A stretch of DNA of 64,000 nucleotides from Streptomyces fildesensis (GTDB lineage Bacteria > Actinomycetota > Actinomycetes > Streptomycetales > Streptomycetaceae), in contig NZ_JAAIKO010000009.1 of the NCBI RefSeq assembly GCF_016107395.1, positions 1-64,000 of the forward strand, in the 5' to 3' direction. The notes under the pieces are model-generated. The model was given only the letters and a program-made list of their open reading frames with translations, ran no database searches and was not told the DNA's origin. The position numbers and the translations under genes were made by a program. Positions 9,798-19,009 of this stretch are shown here, piece after piece. Each line of letters starts with the position of its first letter. The first letter of the stretch is position 1.

Positions 9798-10391
9798 ATG
9801 ACCACCACGCCGACCCGCACGCACATCTCCACCACCAGGCTCCGCCGGGCGCGGCTGCTCATACCCGCGGCGGTCGCCGCGCTGGCCTTCACCGCCACGG
9901 CCGCCGCCGCGGACAGCTCGCCGACAACCGCGGCCGAGCGGACCGTCTCCGCCCAGGACCACCGGGGGGCCGCGAACAAGCCACAGGTGATGCTCGACGC
10001 ATGGCTGCGCCTCTGGAACGGCGATCTCGCACAGGCGCCGCGCATCATCTCTCCTCGCCTCCGGGTGCACGCCGCCCTGCTCGACGGCGGTGACGGCAGT
10101 TCCATCAGAGGCGTCGACGGCCTGGTGAACTGGATCACGCAGACGCGCGCGGCGTTCCCGGATCTGCGCTTCACCACGGAGGTCGGCCCGCTGGTCGACG
10201 GCCGCTACGGTTCCGTGCGTTGGAAGGCCACGGGCACCTATGCCGGCGGCTTCCCCGGGGCCAAGGCCAAACCCGGAACGGTGGTGACCTTCACCGGCAC
10301 CGACACGCTCCGCATGCAGGACGGCAAGTTCGTGGAGTACTGGGTCAATACCGACACCCTGCTCTGGCTCACTCAGCTCCAGGCGCTCTGA
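9798..10391 (+). CDS. Secreted SnoaL-like/ester cyclase domain protein
   Basis: A 197-residue protein with a signal peptide (Arg-rich start, then RLLIPAAVAALAFTATAAAADS) and a NTF2-like SnoaL domain in the remainder. LDAWLRLWNGDL, the WKATGTY strand and the KFVEYWVNTD ending are typical of this fold. Relatives include polyketide cyclases, but many secreted ones have no known activity. It follows the MDR gene by 72 nt with its own GAGG site and is probably co-transcribed with it under the TetR regulator. Confidence 0.75.
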   Translation: MTTTPTRTHISTTRLRRARLLIPAAVAALAFTATAAAADSSPTTAAERTVSAQDHRGAANKPQVMLDAWLRLWNGDLAQAPRIISPRLRVHAALLDGGDGSSIRGVDGLVNWITQTRAAFPDLRFTTEVGPLVDGRYGSVRWKATGTYAGGFPGAKAKPGTVVTFTGTDTLRMQDGKFVEYWVNTDTLLWLTQLQAL

Positions 10392-10531
10392 ACCGCATGC
10401 CGGCCCCCTGTCATCGCCGCCCCCTCGCCGCGCACAAGGTAAGTGACGCACGTCACGTTCGGCCCTGTCACATCCGGCCGAGCTGATCCGTCAAGTAGTT
10501 GTCACCAGCAGGAACGGCATAGGAGTGCATC

Positions 10532-11005
10532 ATGGATGCTCGCTTGAACCTTTACGGCAACCCGGGCGCGGCCAAGTTCTTCAAGTACATCAACTCGGCC
10601 GGCAAGGCGATCTCGGACTCGACGCTGCCGGGCGCGACGCAGGAACTGGTGAAGATCCGTGCCAGTCAGATCAATGGCTGCGGTTTCTGCACCGACATGC
10701 ACACCAAGGACGCCACGCACGCCGGGGAGACCTCGACCCGTCTCAACCTGGTCGCGGCCTGGAGGGAGGCGAAGGTGTTCACTGATGCCGAGCGCGCCGC
10801 CCTGGAGCTGACGGAGCAGGGCACCCGCATCGCCGACGCGGCCGGAGGCGTGCCGGACGACGCGTGGGCGAATGCCGCCAAGCACTTCGACGAGGACCAG
10901 CTCGCCGCACTGGTGTGCCTCATCGCCCTCATCAACGCCTACAACCGCGTGAACGTGCTCGTCCAGCAGCCCGCCGGCGACTACCAGCCCGGCCAGTTCG
11001 GATAG
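10532..11005 (+). CDS. AhpD-like carboxymuconolactone decarboxylase family protein
   Basis: A 157-residue alkylhydroperoxidase AhpD-core protein. The redox CxxC motif (CGFCTDMH) with the downstream His is intact, consistent with thiol-based peroxide reduction. The all-helical fold and length are typical of single-domain members. The ATG follows GGAG with normal spacing. It has no adjacent regulator; a strong terminator hairpin follows. Its physiological partner (thioredoxin or lipoyl carrier) is not visible here. Confidence 0.85.
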   Translation: MDARLNLYGNPGAAKFFKYINSAGKAISDSTLPGATQELVKIRASQINGCGFCTDMHTKDATHAGETSTRLNLVAAWREAKVFTDAERAALELTEQGTRIADAAGGVPDDAWANAAKHFDEDQLAALVCLIALINAYNRVNVLVQQPAGDYQPGQFG

Positions 11006-11044
11006 TCGGGACTGCCTGGCCGGGACCGGTCAGCGCGAAGGCCG

Positions 11045-11077
11045 GCGGCCGGAGCCCCAACGGGGGGCTCCGGCCGC
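11045..11077. terminator. Bidirectional terminator hairpin
   Basis: GCGGCCGGAGCCCC pairs with GGGGCTCCGGCCGC (14-bp stem, tight loop) between the convergent AhpD-like and DUF4232 genes. This is a classic GC-rich Streptomyces terminator. Confidence 0.8.
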
Positions 11078-11142
11078 GTGCTGTTGGGTGCGGCCGCTCG
11101 TGGAATCCACCGCCGCACAGAGTTTCCCTGAGCGCGGCGTGC

Positions 11143-11784
11143 TTACAGACTGAGCGCGTCCTCCGCGTTGTCCATCCACGCGGTCACGGAGTTCTTGGGT
11201 GAGACGTACAGCTTGGGAGTCGCTGCCTTGAGCGGCGTCTGTGCCACATCCGACTCGGTGTCCATGGTCATCGCGATCGAGTTGACGGTCTTGCCCTTGC
11301 CGTCGTTCGCGCCGCCCATGAGCCCGGCGTAGGCGGACTTGCCCGGCTCGAGCCGGATCGCCTTCTCGATGGCGGGGGCCGTGCCGCGCTGGTTGGCCTG
11401 CCCGTCCAGCTCGCCGAAGGTCACGCTCGGGTGACCGAGTGCCTTGCAGGCCTTGGTGCCCTTGTTGGTGATCTTCAGCAGGTAGCTGCTGGTCGTGGGC
11501 TCCGCCAGGGTCGCGGTGAACTTGAGGTCGTGCGTGCTGCACGGGAAGACGTCGTAATCGGGGTCGGACGACGAGCCGCCGCCGGTCGAGCCCTTGCTCG
11601 GGGACGCAACGGGCTTCGCCGGCTTGGACGGCGTCGCGGGCTTCGTCGGGCTCGCGGCCTTCGTCGGGCTCGCGCTGGGCCCGTCGGCTCCACCCGCCGC
11701 GTCGTCGTCGCTGGGCCCACAGGCGGTCAGAGCCAGCGCGGATACGGCGACGAGGACGACGGCGGCTCTGCGAACGGTGCTCAT
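11143..11784 (-). CDS. DUF4232-type lipoprotein
   Basis: A 213-residue exported lipoprotein. The signal peptide ends in the lipobox LTAC (Cys ~22). A long Pro/Lys/Thr-rich linker with SPTK/TPSK repeats (residues ~35-65) tethers a beta-rich C-terminal domain that matches the DUF4232 pattern, with CSTHDLKFTATL and later LKITNKGTKACKALGHPSV. The domain is widespread in actinobacterial cell-envelope proteins and of unknown function. It is monocistronic, with a terminator shared with the converging gene. Confidence 0.78.
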   Translation of the reverse strand: MSTVRRAAVVLVAVSALALTACGPSDDDAAGGADGPSASPTKAASPTKPATPSKPAKPVASPSKGSTGGGSSSDPDYDVFPCSTHDLKFTATLAEPTTSSYLLKITNKGTKACKALGHPSVTFGELDGQANQRGTAPAIEKAIRLEPGKSAYAGLMGGANDGKGKTVNSIAMTMDTESDVAQTPLKAATPKLYVSPKNSVTAWMDNAEDALSL

Positions 11785-11927
11785 GTGGTGTTCCCCCCGA
11801 TGAGAAGCGCGAGTGTGCGCTTGGCTGAGAACAACCCTCCCGCAGAACCTTCACAGCTTGGTGACGGTGTCTTGCCGACTCGACGACGATTGCCGGCGCG
11901 TCGCATCAAGAACGCCGTGCAGCGGTC

Positions 11928-12359
11928 TCAAGCGCGGTGCGGGGCGGTCACCGACTTGGCCCCGATGAGGATTCGGTAGCGCTCCCGGGCCGCGAAGTCG
12001 GCCAGGCTCCAAACGGCCGGACGGCCGACCTCCGCGCAGAGGTGCAGGACCGTGTCCTCGTCCATCCAGACGCCGACGTGGGCGCCGTAGGGATCGTCGG
12101 TCCCGTTGAAGAGGAGCAGGTCGAGCGGTTTGACGATCTGGGCGCGCACGGTGGATTCCGTGTCGTCCCAGAGGTCGCTGGAGCGCAGCGCAGGCGGGGT
12201 CAGGCCGAAGTGCCGGAGTACCTCGTAGGCGAACAACTGGCAGTTGGCGCCGGCCGCGAGGCCGGGCTCGCGGGCGACGGCCGTCGATCCCGGGAAGCGG
12301 GAGCCCACGTACGGAACCGTCCAGAAGTGGGCCGGAAGCCGGGGGAGGAGCGGTCCCAT
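11928..12359 (-). CDS. NlpC/P60-like cysteine peptidase/amidase fold protein
   Basis: A 143-residue cytoplasmic protein with an apparent NlpC/P60 catalytic arrangement: Cys in GANCQLFAYEVL, His in GAHVGVWMDEDTVLHL and a further His nearby. No signal peptide is present, so it is unlikely to act on the cell wall directly, unlike most streptomycete relatives. The start ATG at 12359 follows GAGGTGG; a GTG at 12386 is possible. Function is inferred from motifs only. Confidence 0.65.
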   Translation of the reverse strand: MGPLLPRLPAHFWTVPYVGSRFPGSTAVAREPGLAAGANCQLFAYEVLRHFGLTPPALRSSDLWDDTESTVRAQIVKPLDLLLFNGTDDPYGAHVGVWMDEDTVLHLCAEVGRPAVWSLADFAARERYRILIGAKSVTAPHRA

Positions 12360-12616
12360 GGTGTCCACCTCAGACGATCGGACCAAGAGCGAACCTGGGG
12401 AGTCGGGTTCGTAGCGCAGAGTACGACGTCGGGCCCCGAGGAGGGCTCGGGCGGCGAGAGCGCGGTGGCGGGGTCGCCGACCGACGTGCCCCGGTGCTCG
12501 CGATGAGCCACAAGATTTCCGGTCGATAACAGTTGCACGATCAACGTTGGCGGCCTGGACGGATCCGTCCCGGCCACGAGCTGACCCGGAGGGGCTCGCG
12601 TTGGCCGTCGAAGCGC

Positions 12617-13485
12617 TCAGCGCGCGGTGGCGGCCAGTTGCTCGTGCAGGACCGTGCTCAGGGCGACGGGTTCGCGGCCGAGCAAGGTGGCCAATGTGGG
12701 GTCGACGGCGGCGAATTCGCCGGCGCGGCTGGCGGTGAAGACGCCCAGGAGTTGGTCCGCCGCCTCGGCGGGGACGCCGTGCCCCGACAACTGCTCCCGG
12801 AACTGGTCATCGGTCGCGGTGATCCTGGTGAAGGTGCGGCCCGTGCCATCGGTGGCGATGCCGGCGATGTCGTCGAAGGTGAGCGCCTGGGCCGCGGTGA
12901 GCGGCGGCGTCGGGCCGTCGAAGCAGCCTTCGTCAGCCAGGATCGCGGCGGCCGCGTCGGCGAGGTCGGCGTGCGCGGTCCAGCTGACCGGCCCGTCCGC
13001 CGGGAGTTCGACGCGGCCGGATTCCAGCGCCTGGCCGAGGAACTGCAACGCATTGGCGGTGTAGAAGCCGTTGCGCAGCGAGGTGAACGGCACGCCGGAG
13101 GCGCGCAGTGCTTCCTCGGTGGCGGCGTGGTCGCGGCAGGGCTGGAACTGCGATCCGGCGCCGGCGCCCATGTGGCTGGTGTAGAGGATGCGGCGGGCAC
13201 CGGCCGCGACGGCCCCGTCTATCGCGGGCGGTGCTGCCGCACGGCCTCCTCTCCCATCTTGTCGACGGAGACGATCAGTACCTGGGTGGCGCCCTCGAAG
13301 GCGTGGGCGAGGCTGTCGGCGTCGGTGAAGCTGCCGTGCCGTACCCGTACCCCTTGGTCGGCGAACGTCTGTGCCTTCTGCGGATCGCGGACGCTGACGC
13401 CGATCCGGGCCGCCGGCACGCGCGTCAACAGCCTCTCGACGATCTGACGGCCGAGCTGTCCGGTGGCTCCGGTCACGATGATCAT
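12617..13485 (-). pseudogene. NmrA/atypical SDR oxidoreductase split by a frameshift
   Basis: From the ATG at 13485 the minus strand encodes the NAD(P)-binding start MIIVTGATGQLGRQIVERLL and runs to VDKMGEEAVRQHR, then hits a stop at 13219. The rest (AIDGAVAAGARRILYTSHMG to the stop at 12617) continues in another frame. Loss of one base near 13230 (reading HR-AAIDGA if a G is restored) would rejoin a ~289-residue NmrA-type, quinone-reductase-like protein. The divergent TetR regulator at 13579 is intact. This is either a recent inactivation or a sequencing error. Confidence 0.75.
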
Positions 13486-13496
13486 GATGCACTCCC

Positions 13497-13578
13497 AGTG
13501 TGATGTGGTTCCAGTGGAATCACACTGAGCGTATCACTGATAATAACGACGGAACCATCAGTGGTGTATCGTTGATAT
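13497..13578. promoter_or_regulatory. Divergent promoter/operator region of the TetR-NmrA pair
   Basis: AGTGTGAT and ATCACACT (13497-13527) form an inverted repeat around GTGGTTCCAGTGG. CACTGAT and ATCAGTG form a second one about 10 bp further on. TATCGT (13567-13572) ends 6 nt before the TetR ATG, so that gene is probably leaderless and its promoter overlaps the second repeat. TetR autoregulation and control of the NmrA gene are inferred. Confidence 0.5.
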
Positions 13579-14319
13579 ATGCCACCGCCTCCACGCGCCC
13601 GGAACAGCGCTCCCGCCGTCGAACCCGACACCGCAGCCGCAGCGGAGCCCCGGCAGCGGGTCATCGAGGCCGCCGCCGACCTGCTGGCGCGCGAGGGCCG
13701 CGACGCGGTCACCACCCGCGCGGTCGCGGTCGCGGCAGGCTTGCAGCCACCGGCCATCTATCGGCTGTTCGGCGACAAGGACGGGCTGCTCGAGGCGGTG
13801 GCCGAGCACGGCTTCGCCGCGTTCCTCGCGACCAAGCACGTCGACCCCGATCCGCCGGACCTCATCGAGGACCTGCGGTCCGGCTGGGACCTGGCGGTGG
13901 AGTTCGGTCTGGACAATCCCGCGCTGTACACGCTGATGTACAGCGAGCCCACCAGAGCCACGTCGGCCGCCTTCAAGGCCGGTATGGAGATCCTCATGGG
14001 CCGGATCCGCCGGCTCGCCGCCGGCGGCTGGCTGCGCGTCGATGAGGAACTCGCGGCCACACTCATCCACGCCACGGCACGCGGAGCTGTTCTGACGTGG
14101 CTCTCCCTGCCCGAAGACCGGCGCAATCCCGCTCTGTTGACCACCCTGCGGGAGTCCGTGGTCGCCGCCGTGACCAACCAGGAGCCGGCCGTGCAGGACG
14201 CCGGCCCAGCCGGCGCCGCCCGCGCCCTGCGCGCCGCGCTCCCCGAACAGACGACCCTCAGCAGCGGGGAACAGCATCTCCTGAGCGAGTGGCTGGACCG
14301 CCTGGCCTCGGAGGGCTGA
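13579..14319 (+). CDS. TetR/AcrR family repressor
   Basis: A 246-residue TetR protein with an extended Pro/Ala-rich N-terminus, then the DNA-binding helices (EGRDAVTTRAVAVAAGLQPPAIYRLFGDKDGLLEAV) and a TetR_C ligand domain containing LYTLMYSEPTRA and an unusually long C-terminal tail. There is no Shine-Dalgarno; a -10 box 6 nt upstream indicates a leaderless mRNA. It is divergent from the frameshifted NmrA gene, its likely target. Confidence 0.87.
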   Translation: MPPPPRARNSAPAVEPDTAAAAEPRQRVIEAAADLLAREGRDAVTTRAVAVAAGLQPPAIYRLFGDKDGLLEAVAEHGFAAFLATKHVDPDPPDLIEDLRSGWDLAVEFGLDNPALYTLMYSEPTRATSAAFKAGMEILMGRIRRLAAGGWLRVDEELAATLIHATARGAVLTWLSLPEDRRNPALLTTLRESVVAAVTNQEPAVQDAGPAGAARALRAALPEQTTLSSGEQHLLSEWLDRLASEG

Positions 14320-14363
14320 CCCGGACCCAGGTGGGGGGCCTGGTTTCGGGAGTTCGGAATCGG

Positions 14364-15296
14364 CTACGGGTCCAACCTGTTGGCGTCCGGATCCGGCCGG
14401 TAGCTCGCGAGGGCGCTTCGCCGTGAGGGTACTTCCCTGGCTTCGGCCGCGGTGGCCTGGGCGAGGAGCTTCAGGGCGGCCTGGGAGGCCGAGCCGGGGG
14501 CGGTGGTGACCATGACCACGGACTGCTCGGGTTCGGATGCCCCGGTCAGGGTCTGCTGTCTGACCGTCAGGGTGCCGACCAGCGGATGCCGTAGCTCGTA
14601 CTCGGCGGTGTCGCAGGCGCGCACCCGGTGGTCGGCCCACATGCCCGCGAACTCGGTGCTCCGCGTGGTCAGCTCACCGATGAGCGAGGTGAGCCGGGTG
14701 TCCTGCGGATGCCGTCCCGCCACCAGCCGGAGATTGCCGACCACGGCTCGGGCCTTCGCCGGCCAGTCGACGTACAGCTCGCGGATGTGAGCGTCCAGGA
14801 AGACCAGCCGCGCCATGTTCGGACGGTCCGCCGGGCGCTCGGGACCGGTCGGGTCCACATGCCCGGCCAGCAGTGCGTGTCCCAGCGTGTTCCAGGCCAG
14901 CACGTCACTGCGGCGCCCGGTGACGACGACGGGTACTTCGTCCAGGGCACTCACCAGGTCGCGGACGGCCGGGGCGAGCCGCTCGGCGGGAGGGCGGCGG
15001 ACCGTGCGCCGGTGTCGGCAGGCAGTGGCCAGGTCACGCAGGTGAAGCCGCTCCGTCTCCTCCAGGCGCAGCGCGCGGGCGATGGCGTCCAGCACCTCCA
15101 CGGAGGCGTGGCAGGAGGCCCCTTGCTCCAGACGCGTGTAGTAGGAGGAGCTCACGCCCGCCAGAAGCGCCAGTTCCTCACGTCGCAGGCCCGGAACCCG
15201 GCGGCGGTCGCCGTAGGTCGGCAGGCCGACGTCCTGCGGTTGCAGCTGGGCCCGACGCGCCTGCAGGAAGGTGCCGAGCTGTCCGTGTGCGTCCAT
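14364..15296 (-). CDS. XRE-family regulator with MmyB-like ligand domain
   Basis: A 310-residue transcription factor. An N-terminal XRE helix-turn-helix (LRREELALLAGVSSSYYTRLEQG, residues ~33-60) is followed by the MmyB-like/PAS-like domain typical of streptomycete regulators that sit next to oxidoreductases (PVVVTGRRSDVLAWNTLGHALL, then HPLVGTLTVRQQTL). I start at the ATG at 15296. It is divergent from the secreted beta-propeller gene at 15446, its probable target. The family may bind fatty acids in its ligand pocket; the inducer here is unknown. Confidence 0.85.
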   Translation of the reverse strand: MDAHGQLGTFLQARRAQLQPQDVGLPTYGDRRRVPGLRREELALLAGVSSSYYTRLEQGASCHASVEVLDAIARALRLEETERLHLRDLATACRHRRTVRRPPAERLAPAVRDLVSALDEVPVVVTGRRSDVLAWNTLGHALLAGHVDPTGPERPADRPNMARLVFLDAHIRELYVDWPAKARAVVGNLRLVAGRHPQDTRLTSLIGELTTRSTEFAGMWADHRVRACDTAEYELRHPLVGTLTVRQQTLTGASEPEQSVVMVTTAPGSASQAALKLLAQATAAEAREVPSRRSALASYRPDPDANRLDP

Positions 15297-15445
15297 GGCC
15301 CCGAGTATGCGGCGCCTACGCCACAAGCAGCCTGCCCCAGCCAGGGATAGGCAGAGCCGGGGCTGGTTGCCCACTGCCGACCGCACCCACAGTGAGGCCT
15401 GGTGCAGGGCAGACCTGCAACACCACCCACGACGCAGGGAAGAAC

Positions 15446-16408
15446 GTGTCGAAGAAGTTCGCAAGGAACATCCTGGTCGCCGCCATCGCGGTGGCCTCCC
15501 TCTCCGTCGGCTGGCCCGGCTCGGCGACAGCGGCCACAGCGCCGTTGTCCCACGCCCGGATCGCTCAGCACTTCGATCTGGCCGGCGGCCAGATGCCGGA
15601 GAACATCGCCTGGGAACCGAACGGCAGCGTCGACGTGTCGTTCTCCGCCGCTCGCCAGATAGCCCAGGTCACCCGCCACGGCGCGGTCCGTGTGCTGGCA
15701 ACCCTGCCCGCACCGGCCGACGGCGGCGTGCACACTCCGGTTCTTGGCTTTCCGCTGGTCACCGGCCTGGTCAGGGACGCACACGGCACGCTGTACTTCC
15801 TGTACGCCACCGGCACCAGCGATCTCACCGGTGTCTGGCGGCTCACCCCGGGCGGCACCCCTGAGCGGATCGCCGCGCTGCCGGCCGACGGCCTGCCCAA
15901 CGGGCTGGCTCTGGACGACCGCAGGCTCTACGTCACCGACTCGGTCCGTGGTGTCATCTGGCGCATACCGACCAGCGGTGGTGACGCGACGGTCTGGGCG
16001 AGCGGCAATGAGCTGGCCTCGACCGGCTTCCTCGGCGCCAACGGCCTGAAGGTGCACAACGGCGCCGTCTGGGCGTCCAACATGGACAAGGGCACCGTGC
16101 TCCGCTTCCCGCTGAAGAAGAACGGCACGGCGGGTCCTGCCGAGATCATGGCCGATCAGCTGCCCGGAATCGACGACTTCGCCTTCATCGGGCGCAGCGA
16201 CCGGATTCTCGCCGCCCTCGACCAGTCCGACCAGGTCGCCCTGGTGGAGCCCGACGGTACTCACACCATCGTGCTCAGTGCTCAGGACGGCCTGCAGAAC
16301 CCCACGGCCGTCGCCGTACGCGGTGACACCGTGTACGTGACCTCGGCCGCTTACCTCACTCAGCAGGACCCCAACCTGCTCACCGTGCGCATTCAGCCGC
16401 ACTGCTGA
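15446..16408 (+). CDS. Secreted SMP-30/gluconolactonase-like beta-propeller protein
   Basis: A 320-residue exported protein from a GTG at 15446 preceded by AGGGA. The signal peptide (SKKFARNILVAAIAVASLSV, cut near ATAATA) precedes a six-bladed propeller with blade repeats such as PNGLALDDRRLYVTDSV and FLGANGLKVHNGAVWASN. The pattern resembles SMP-30/lactonase and strictosidine-synthase-like families. Metal-ligand positions are partly present, but no specific substrate can be named. It is divergent from the XRE regulator. Confidence 0.75.
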   Translation: MSKKFARNILVAAIAVASLSVGWPGSATAATAPLSHARIAQHFDLAGGQMPENIAWEPNGSVDVSFSAARQIAQVTRHGAVRVLATLPAPADGGVHTPVLGFPLVTGLVRDAHGTLYFLYATGTSDLTGVWRLTPGGTPERIAALPADGLPNGLALDDRRLYVTDSVRGVIWRIPTSGGDATVWASGNELASTGFLGANGLKVHNGAVWASNMDKGTVLRFPLKKNGTAGPAEIMADQLPGIDDFAFIGRSDRILAALDQSDQVALVEPDGTHTIVLSAQDGLQNPTAVAVRGDTVYVTSAAYLTQQDPNLLTVRIQPHC

Positions 16409-16467
16409 CGATCCGTCACAGCTGGGGGTCCGGCAGTCGCCGGGCCCCCAGCGCCAAGGGAGATGCC

Positions 16468-16962
16468 ATGACCACCCCGAACCAGAACACCCTCGAACAC
16501 CTCAACCCCGAGGACTTCCACTTCAGCAGGAAGGCCTGGATCGCGGCCACCCCACCGGAGGTCTACGACCTGGTGAGCGACGTGTCGATGATCAGCGCCT
16601 GGAGTCCGAACGTGAGCGACGTGCGCTATGACGACGGCGCCGGCCCACAGGCCGGCGCCTGGTTCACGGGACGCAACCGGCGCGGCGATCGGGAGTGGAC
16701 CAGCCGCTCGCAGGTGGTGCGGGCCGAGCCCGGCGACACGTTCGCCTTCGTCGTGGACGGGCTCGTTCGGTGGTGCTGGACGTTCCGTCCGCTCGGCACC
16801 GGCACCGTGGCGGAGCAGACCTGGCAATTGCTGGGCCTGGACCCGGTGCTGGGCAGCAATCGCGCAGACCTCGAGACGCTGCTCGCGCGTATGGCGGACA
16901 GCGTGGAGACCACGCTGGTGTCCTTGGGACGCTGGGTGGCCGAGGGCGGCGACAACCGCTGA
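16468..16962 (+). CDS. SRPBCC (START-like) family protein
   Basis: A 164-residue SRPBCC/polyketide-cyclase-like protein with the helix-grip pattern: AATPPEVYDLVSDVSMISAWSP at the start of the cavity and a C-terminal long helix LETLLARMADSVETTLVSLG. Such proteins bind hydrophobic ligands. It starts 60 nt after the propeller gene and could be co-transcribed under the same XRE regulator. The start ATG follows AAGGGAG. Confidence 0.75.
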   Translation: MTTPNQNTLEHLNPEDFHFSRKAWIAATPPEVYDLVSDVSMISAWSPNVSDVRYDDGAGPQAGAWFTGRNRRGDREWTSRSQVVRAEPGDTFAFVVDGLVRWCWTFRPLGTGTVAEQTWQLLGLDPVLGSNRADLETLLARMADSVETTLVSLGRWVAEGGDNR

Positions 16963-17046
16963 CCGTGGTGCGGTCGGCATGCTGACGACCAGGCGGCACG
17001 CGCCGGCACCAGCGAAAAGGCGCTGAGGAATCGGTGCCGGTGGCCC

Positions 17047-17346
17047 CTCCGTTGCCGCCGGGCTCGCCGCGCGGGCCGGGCCCGGCGGAACGGTCGTCGC
17101 CACCGACATCGACGTGTCTCCTGGGCCCAGGGCATCGCCGACGACGTCGTCGAGGTACTGCGCCACGACGTCGCGGCCGACCCGCCACCCGCCGGCGGCT
17201 TCGACCTGCGGCAGATCCGCGGTCAGCTCGTGGCGGCCGGCCTCGCGACCGATGAGGAAATCGACCGTCACTTGGCCAACGTCAACACCGGACTTCTGGA
17301 CCTGGCAACGGCCCCGCTGGTGTCCGCGGGGGGCCGCCGCCCGTAG
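17047..17346 (+). pseudogene. Decayed SAM-dependent methyltransferase
   Basis: Two pieces of a class I methyltransferase are readable in different frames. AAGLAARAGPGGTVVATDID (motif I/II region, from ~17047) is one. AQGIADDVVEVLRHDVAA, FDLRQIRGQLVAAGLATDEE and LLDLATAPLVSAGG (to the stop at 17344-17346) are the second. The middle of the domain is missing between FDL and RQI, and a frameshift near 17125 separates the two pieces. No start codon or ribosome-binding site remains. Clearly non-functional. Confidence 0.65.
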
Positions 17347-17398
17347 CGGTCGACCGGGGGAGTGGCACCGGCGGCCCATCGCGTCACGCCTGTCGGTT

Positions 17399-18865
17399 TC
17401 ACGTCCGGTCCCGGTCCTGGTCCTGGGGCCGTGCCGTCATTGCCGCCGCGGCGATCGCGGTCGCCACCAGGATCGCCCCGGCCGTGCCGAGCGCGGCCTG
17501 AGCGGCGCCGCGCGGGGTGCCGTCTCCGGCGAGGTAGACGCCGCCGATCACCGCGACGCCGAGCGTGCCGCCGAGTTGCTGGACGGCGTTGAGGAGCCCG
17601 GCCGCCGAGCCGGTCTCCTGGGGGCCGACACCGCGCAGCGCGGTGGTGAAGAACGGCGGGGTGAACAGACCGGTGCCCAGGCCCGCGACGACGAGCGCGA
17701 ACGGCAGCGCCGTCGGATACACGTCGGGCGCGGCGGTGCGGTAGGCGAGGACCGCGGCGGCGAGCCCGACGGCGAGGGCGGCGATCCCGGCGTGCATGAC
17801 ACGGGTCCCCAGTCGCGGCACGAGGTATGCGCCCGCGGCCCACGACCCGGCGGCCAGTCCGGCGGACCACGGCAGCAGGGTCAGACCCGCGGTGAGCGGG
17901 CCGCGGTGCAGGCCCAGTTCCAGATGCAGGACCACGGTGATCATGACGCCGTTCATGACCGCGAAGAACAGCGTGGACGTGGCCAGCGCGGCGGGGAACG
18001 CGCGGCCGCGCAGCAGAGCCGGTTCGATCAGCGGAGCCCGGCCGCGGCGCGCGGTGCGGCGCTGGTGGGCGACGAACAGCACCAGGACGGCCGCACCCGC
18101 GCCCGCCGCCGCCCAACCCGCCGGTCCCGGCGTGCCGGTCGCCAGCGGGCACACCACCAGTGCGGTGCCGGCCATCGCCAGCGCTGTCCCCACCGGGTCC
18201 AGCCGCGGCCGGACCGGCGCGCGGTCCTCGCGCAGCCGCCGTGCGACGACCAGGACGACGACGGCGAGGGGGAGGTTGACCAGCAGGCACGCGCGCCACG
18301 ACGAGCCGAACAGGTCGGCGTGCGTCAGGACCCCGCCGAGCACCGGGCCCAGGACCGCCGACAGGCCCATGACCGGGCCGATCGTGCCCAGCGCCTTGGG
18401 CAGTTCGTCACCGTCGAACATCGCCCGGATCAGACCGAACGTCTGCGGGATGACCAGCGCCGCCGCGGCGCCCTGCAGGGCGCGCAGCCCGATCAGCGTC
18501 TCAGCCGTCGGCGCGAGCGCGCACGCCAGGGACGTGACGGCGAACGCCGCGACGCCGATGCGGAAGACACGGCGGCGTCCCGCGATGTCACCGAGCCGGG
18601 CGCCGGTCAGCAGCCCGAGCGCGAACATGAGCGTGTAGGAGGCGCTGAACCACGGGATGGCGGCGGCCGAGCCGCCCAGATCGGTGTGGATGACCGGGCC
18701 CGCGACCTGAACGATCGTGGCGTCCAGCAGGTTCATCGCCTCGGCGACCAGCAGCGCGGCCAACGCGGGCCACCGCCATCGGTATGCGGGCGGCGCCGCG
18801 GACCCGCCCGCCGCCTGATTCGGGTCGGTGTCGATCGGCGTGCTGTGGCCGGTGTTGTGGGACAT
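17399..18865 (-). CDS. MFS drug exporter, 14-helix DHA2 type
   Basis: A 488-residue multidrug exporter. The first helix contains EAMNLLDATIVQVAGPVI and motif A reads GARLGDIAGRRRVF. A proline/glycine-rich motif C follows (GPVMGLSAVLGPVLGG). The ATG at 18865 follows GGGGGAG, a strong ribosome-binding site. The gene is divergent from a double Lrp/AsnC regulator at 19010, which probably controls it; Lrp-type control of exporters often responds to amino acids. Substrate unknown. Confidence 0.88.
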   Translation of the reverse strand: MSHNTGHSTPIDTDPNQAAGGSAAPPAYRWRWPALAALLVAEAMNLLDATIVQVAGPVIHTDLGGSAAAIPWFSASYTLMFALGLLTGARLGDIAGRRRVFRIGVAAFAVTSLACALAPTAETLIGLRALQGAAAALVIPQTFGLIRAMFDGDELPKALGTIGPVMGLSAVLGPVLGGVLTHADLFGSSWRACLLVNLPLAVVVLVVARRLREDRAPVRPRLDPVGTALAMAGTALVVCPLATGTPGPAGWAAAGAGAAVLVLFVAHQRRTARRGRAPLIEPALLRGRAFPAALATSTLFFAVMNGVMITVVLHLELGLHRGPLTAGLTLLPWSAGLAAGSWAAGAYLVPRLGTRVMHAGIAALAVGLAAAVLAYRTAAPDVYPTALPFALVVAGLGTGLFTPPFFTTALRGVGPQETGSAAGLLNAVQQLGGTLGVAVIGGVYLAGDGTPRGAAQAALGTAGAILVATAIAAAAMTARPQDQDRDRT

Positions 18866-19009
18866 GAGTCTCCCCCTGGATGTGCGGTGTGCGGCTTGGG
18901 GTGTGGGGCCCGCCGAGCGGGCGACCTGTGACCAAGGTCCCGCTCGTCCAGTGCTGGGTTCCATTCCTGCGGCAGGATTCGCTGATTACTGCCATCGAGG
19001 TGGGCTAGC

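Noticed and set aside
17114..18931. Plus-strand 605-codon frame across the MFS exporter
   Set aside because: Antisense to a clear MFS gene; composition (Arg/Gln/Gly-rich) is typical of shadows. Only its first codons belong to the methyltransferase remnant.
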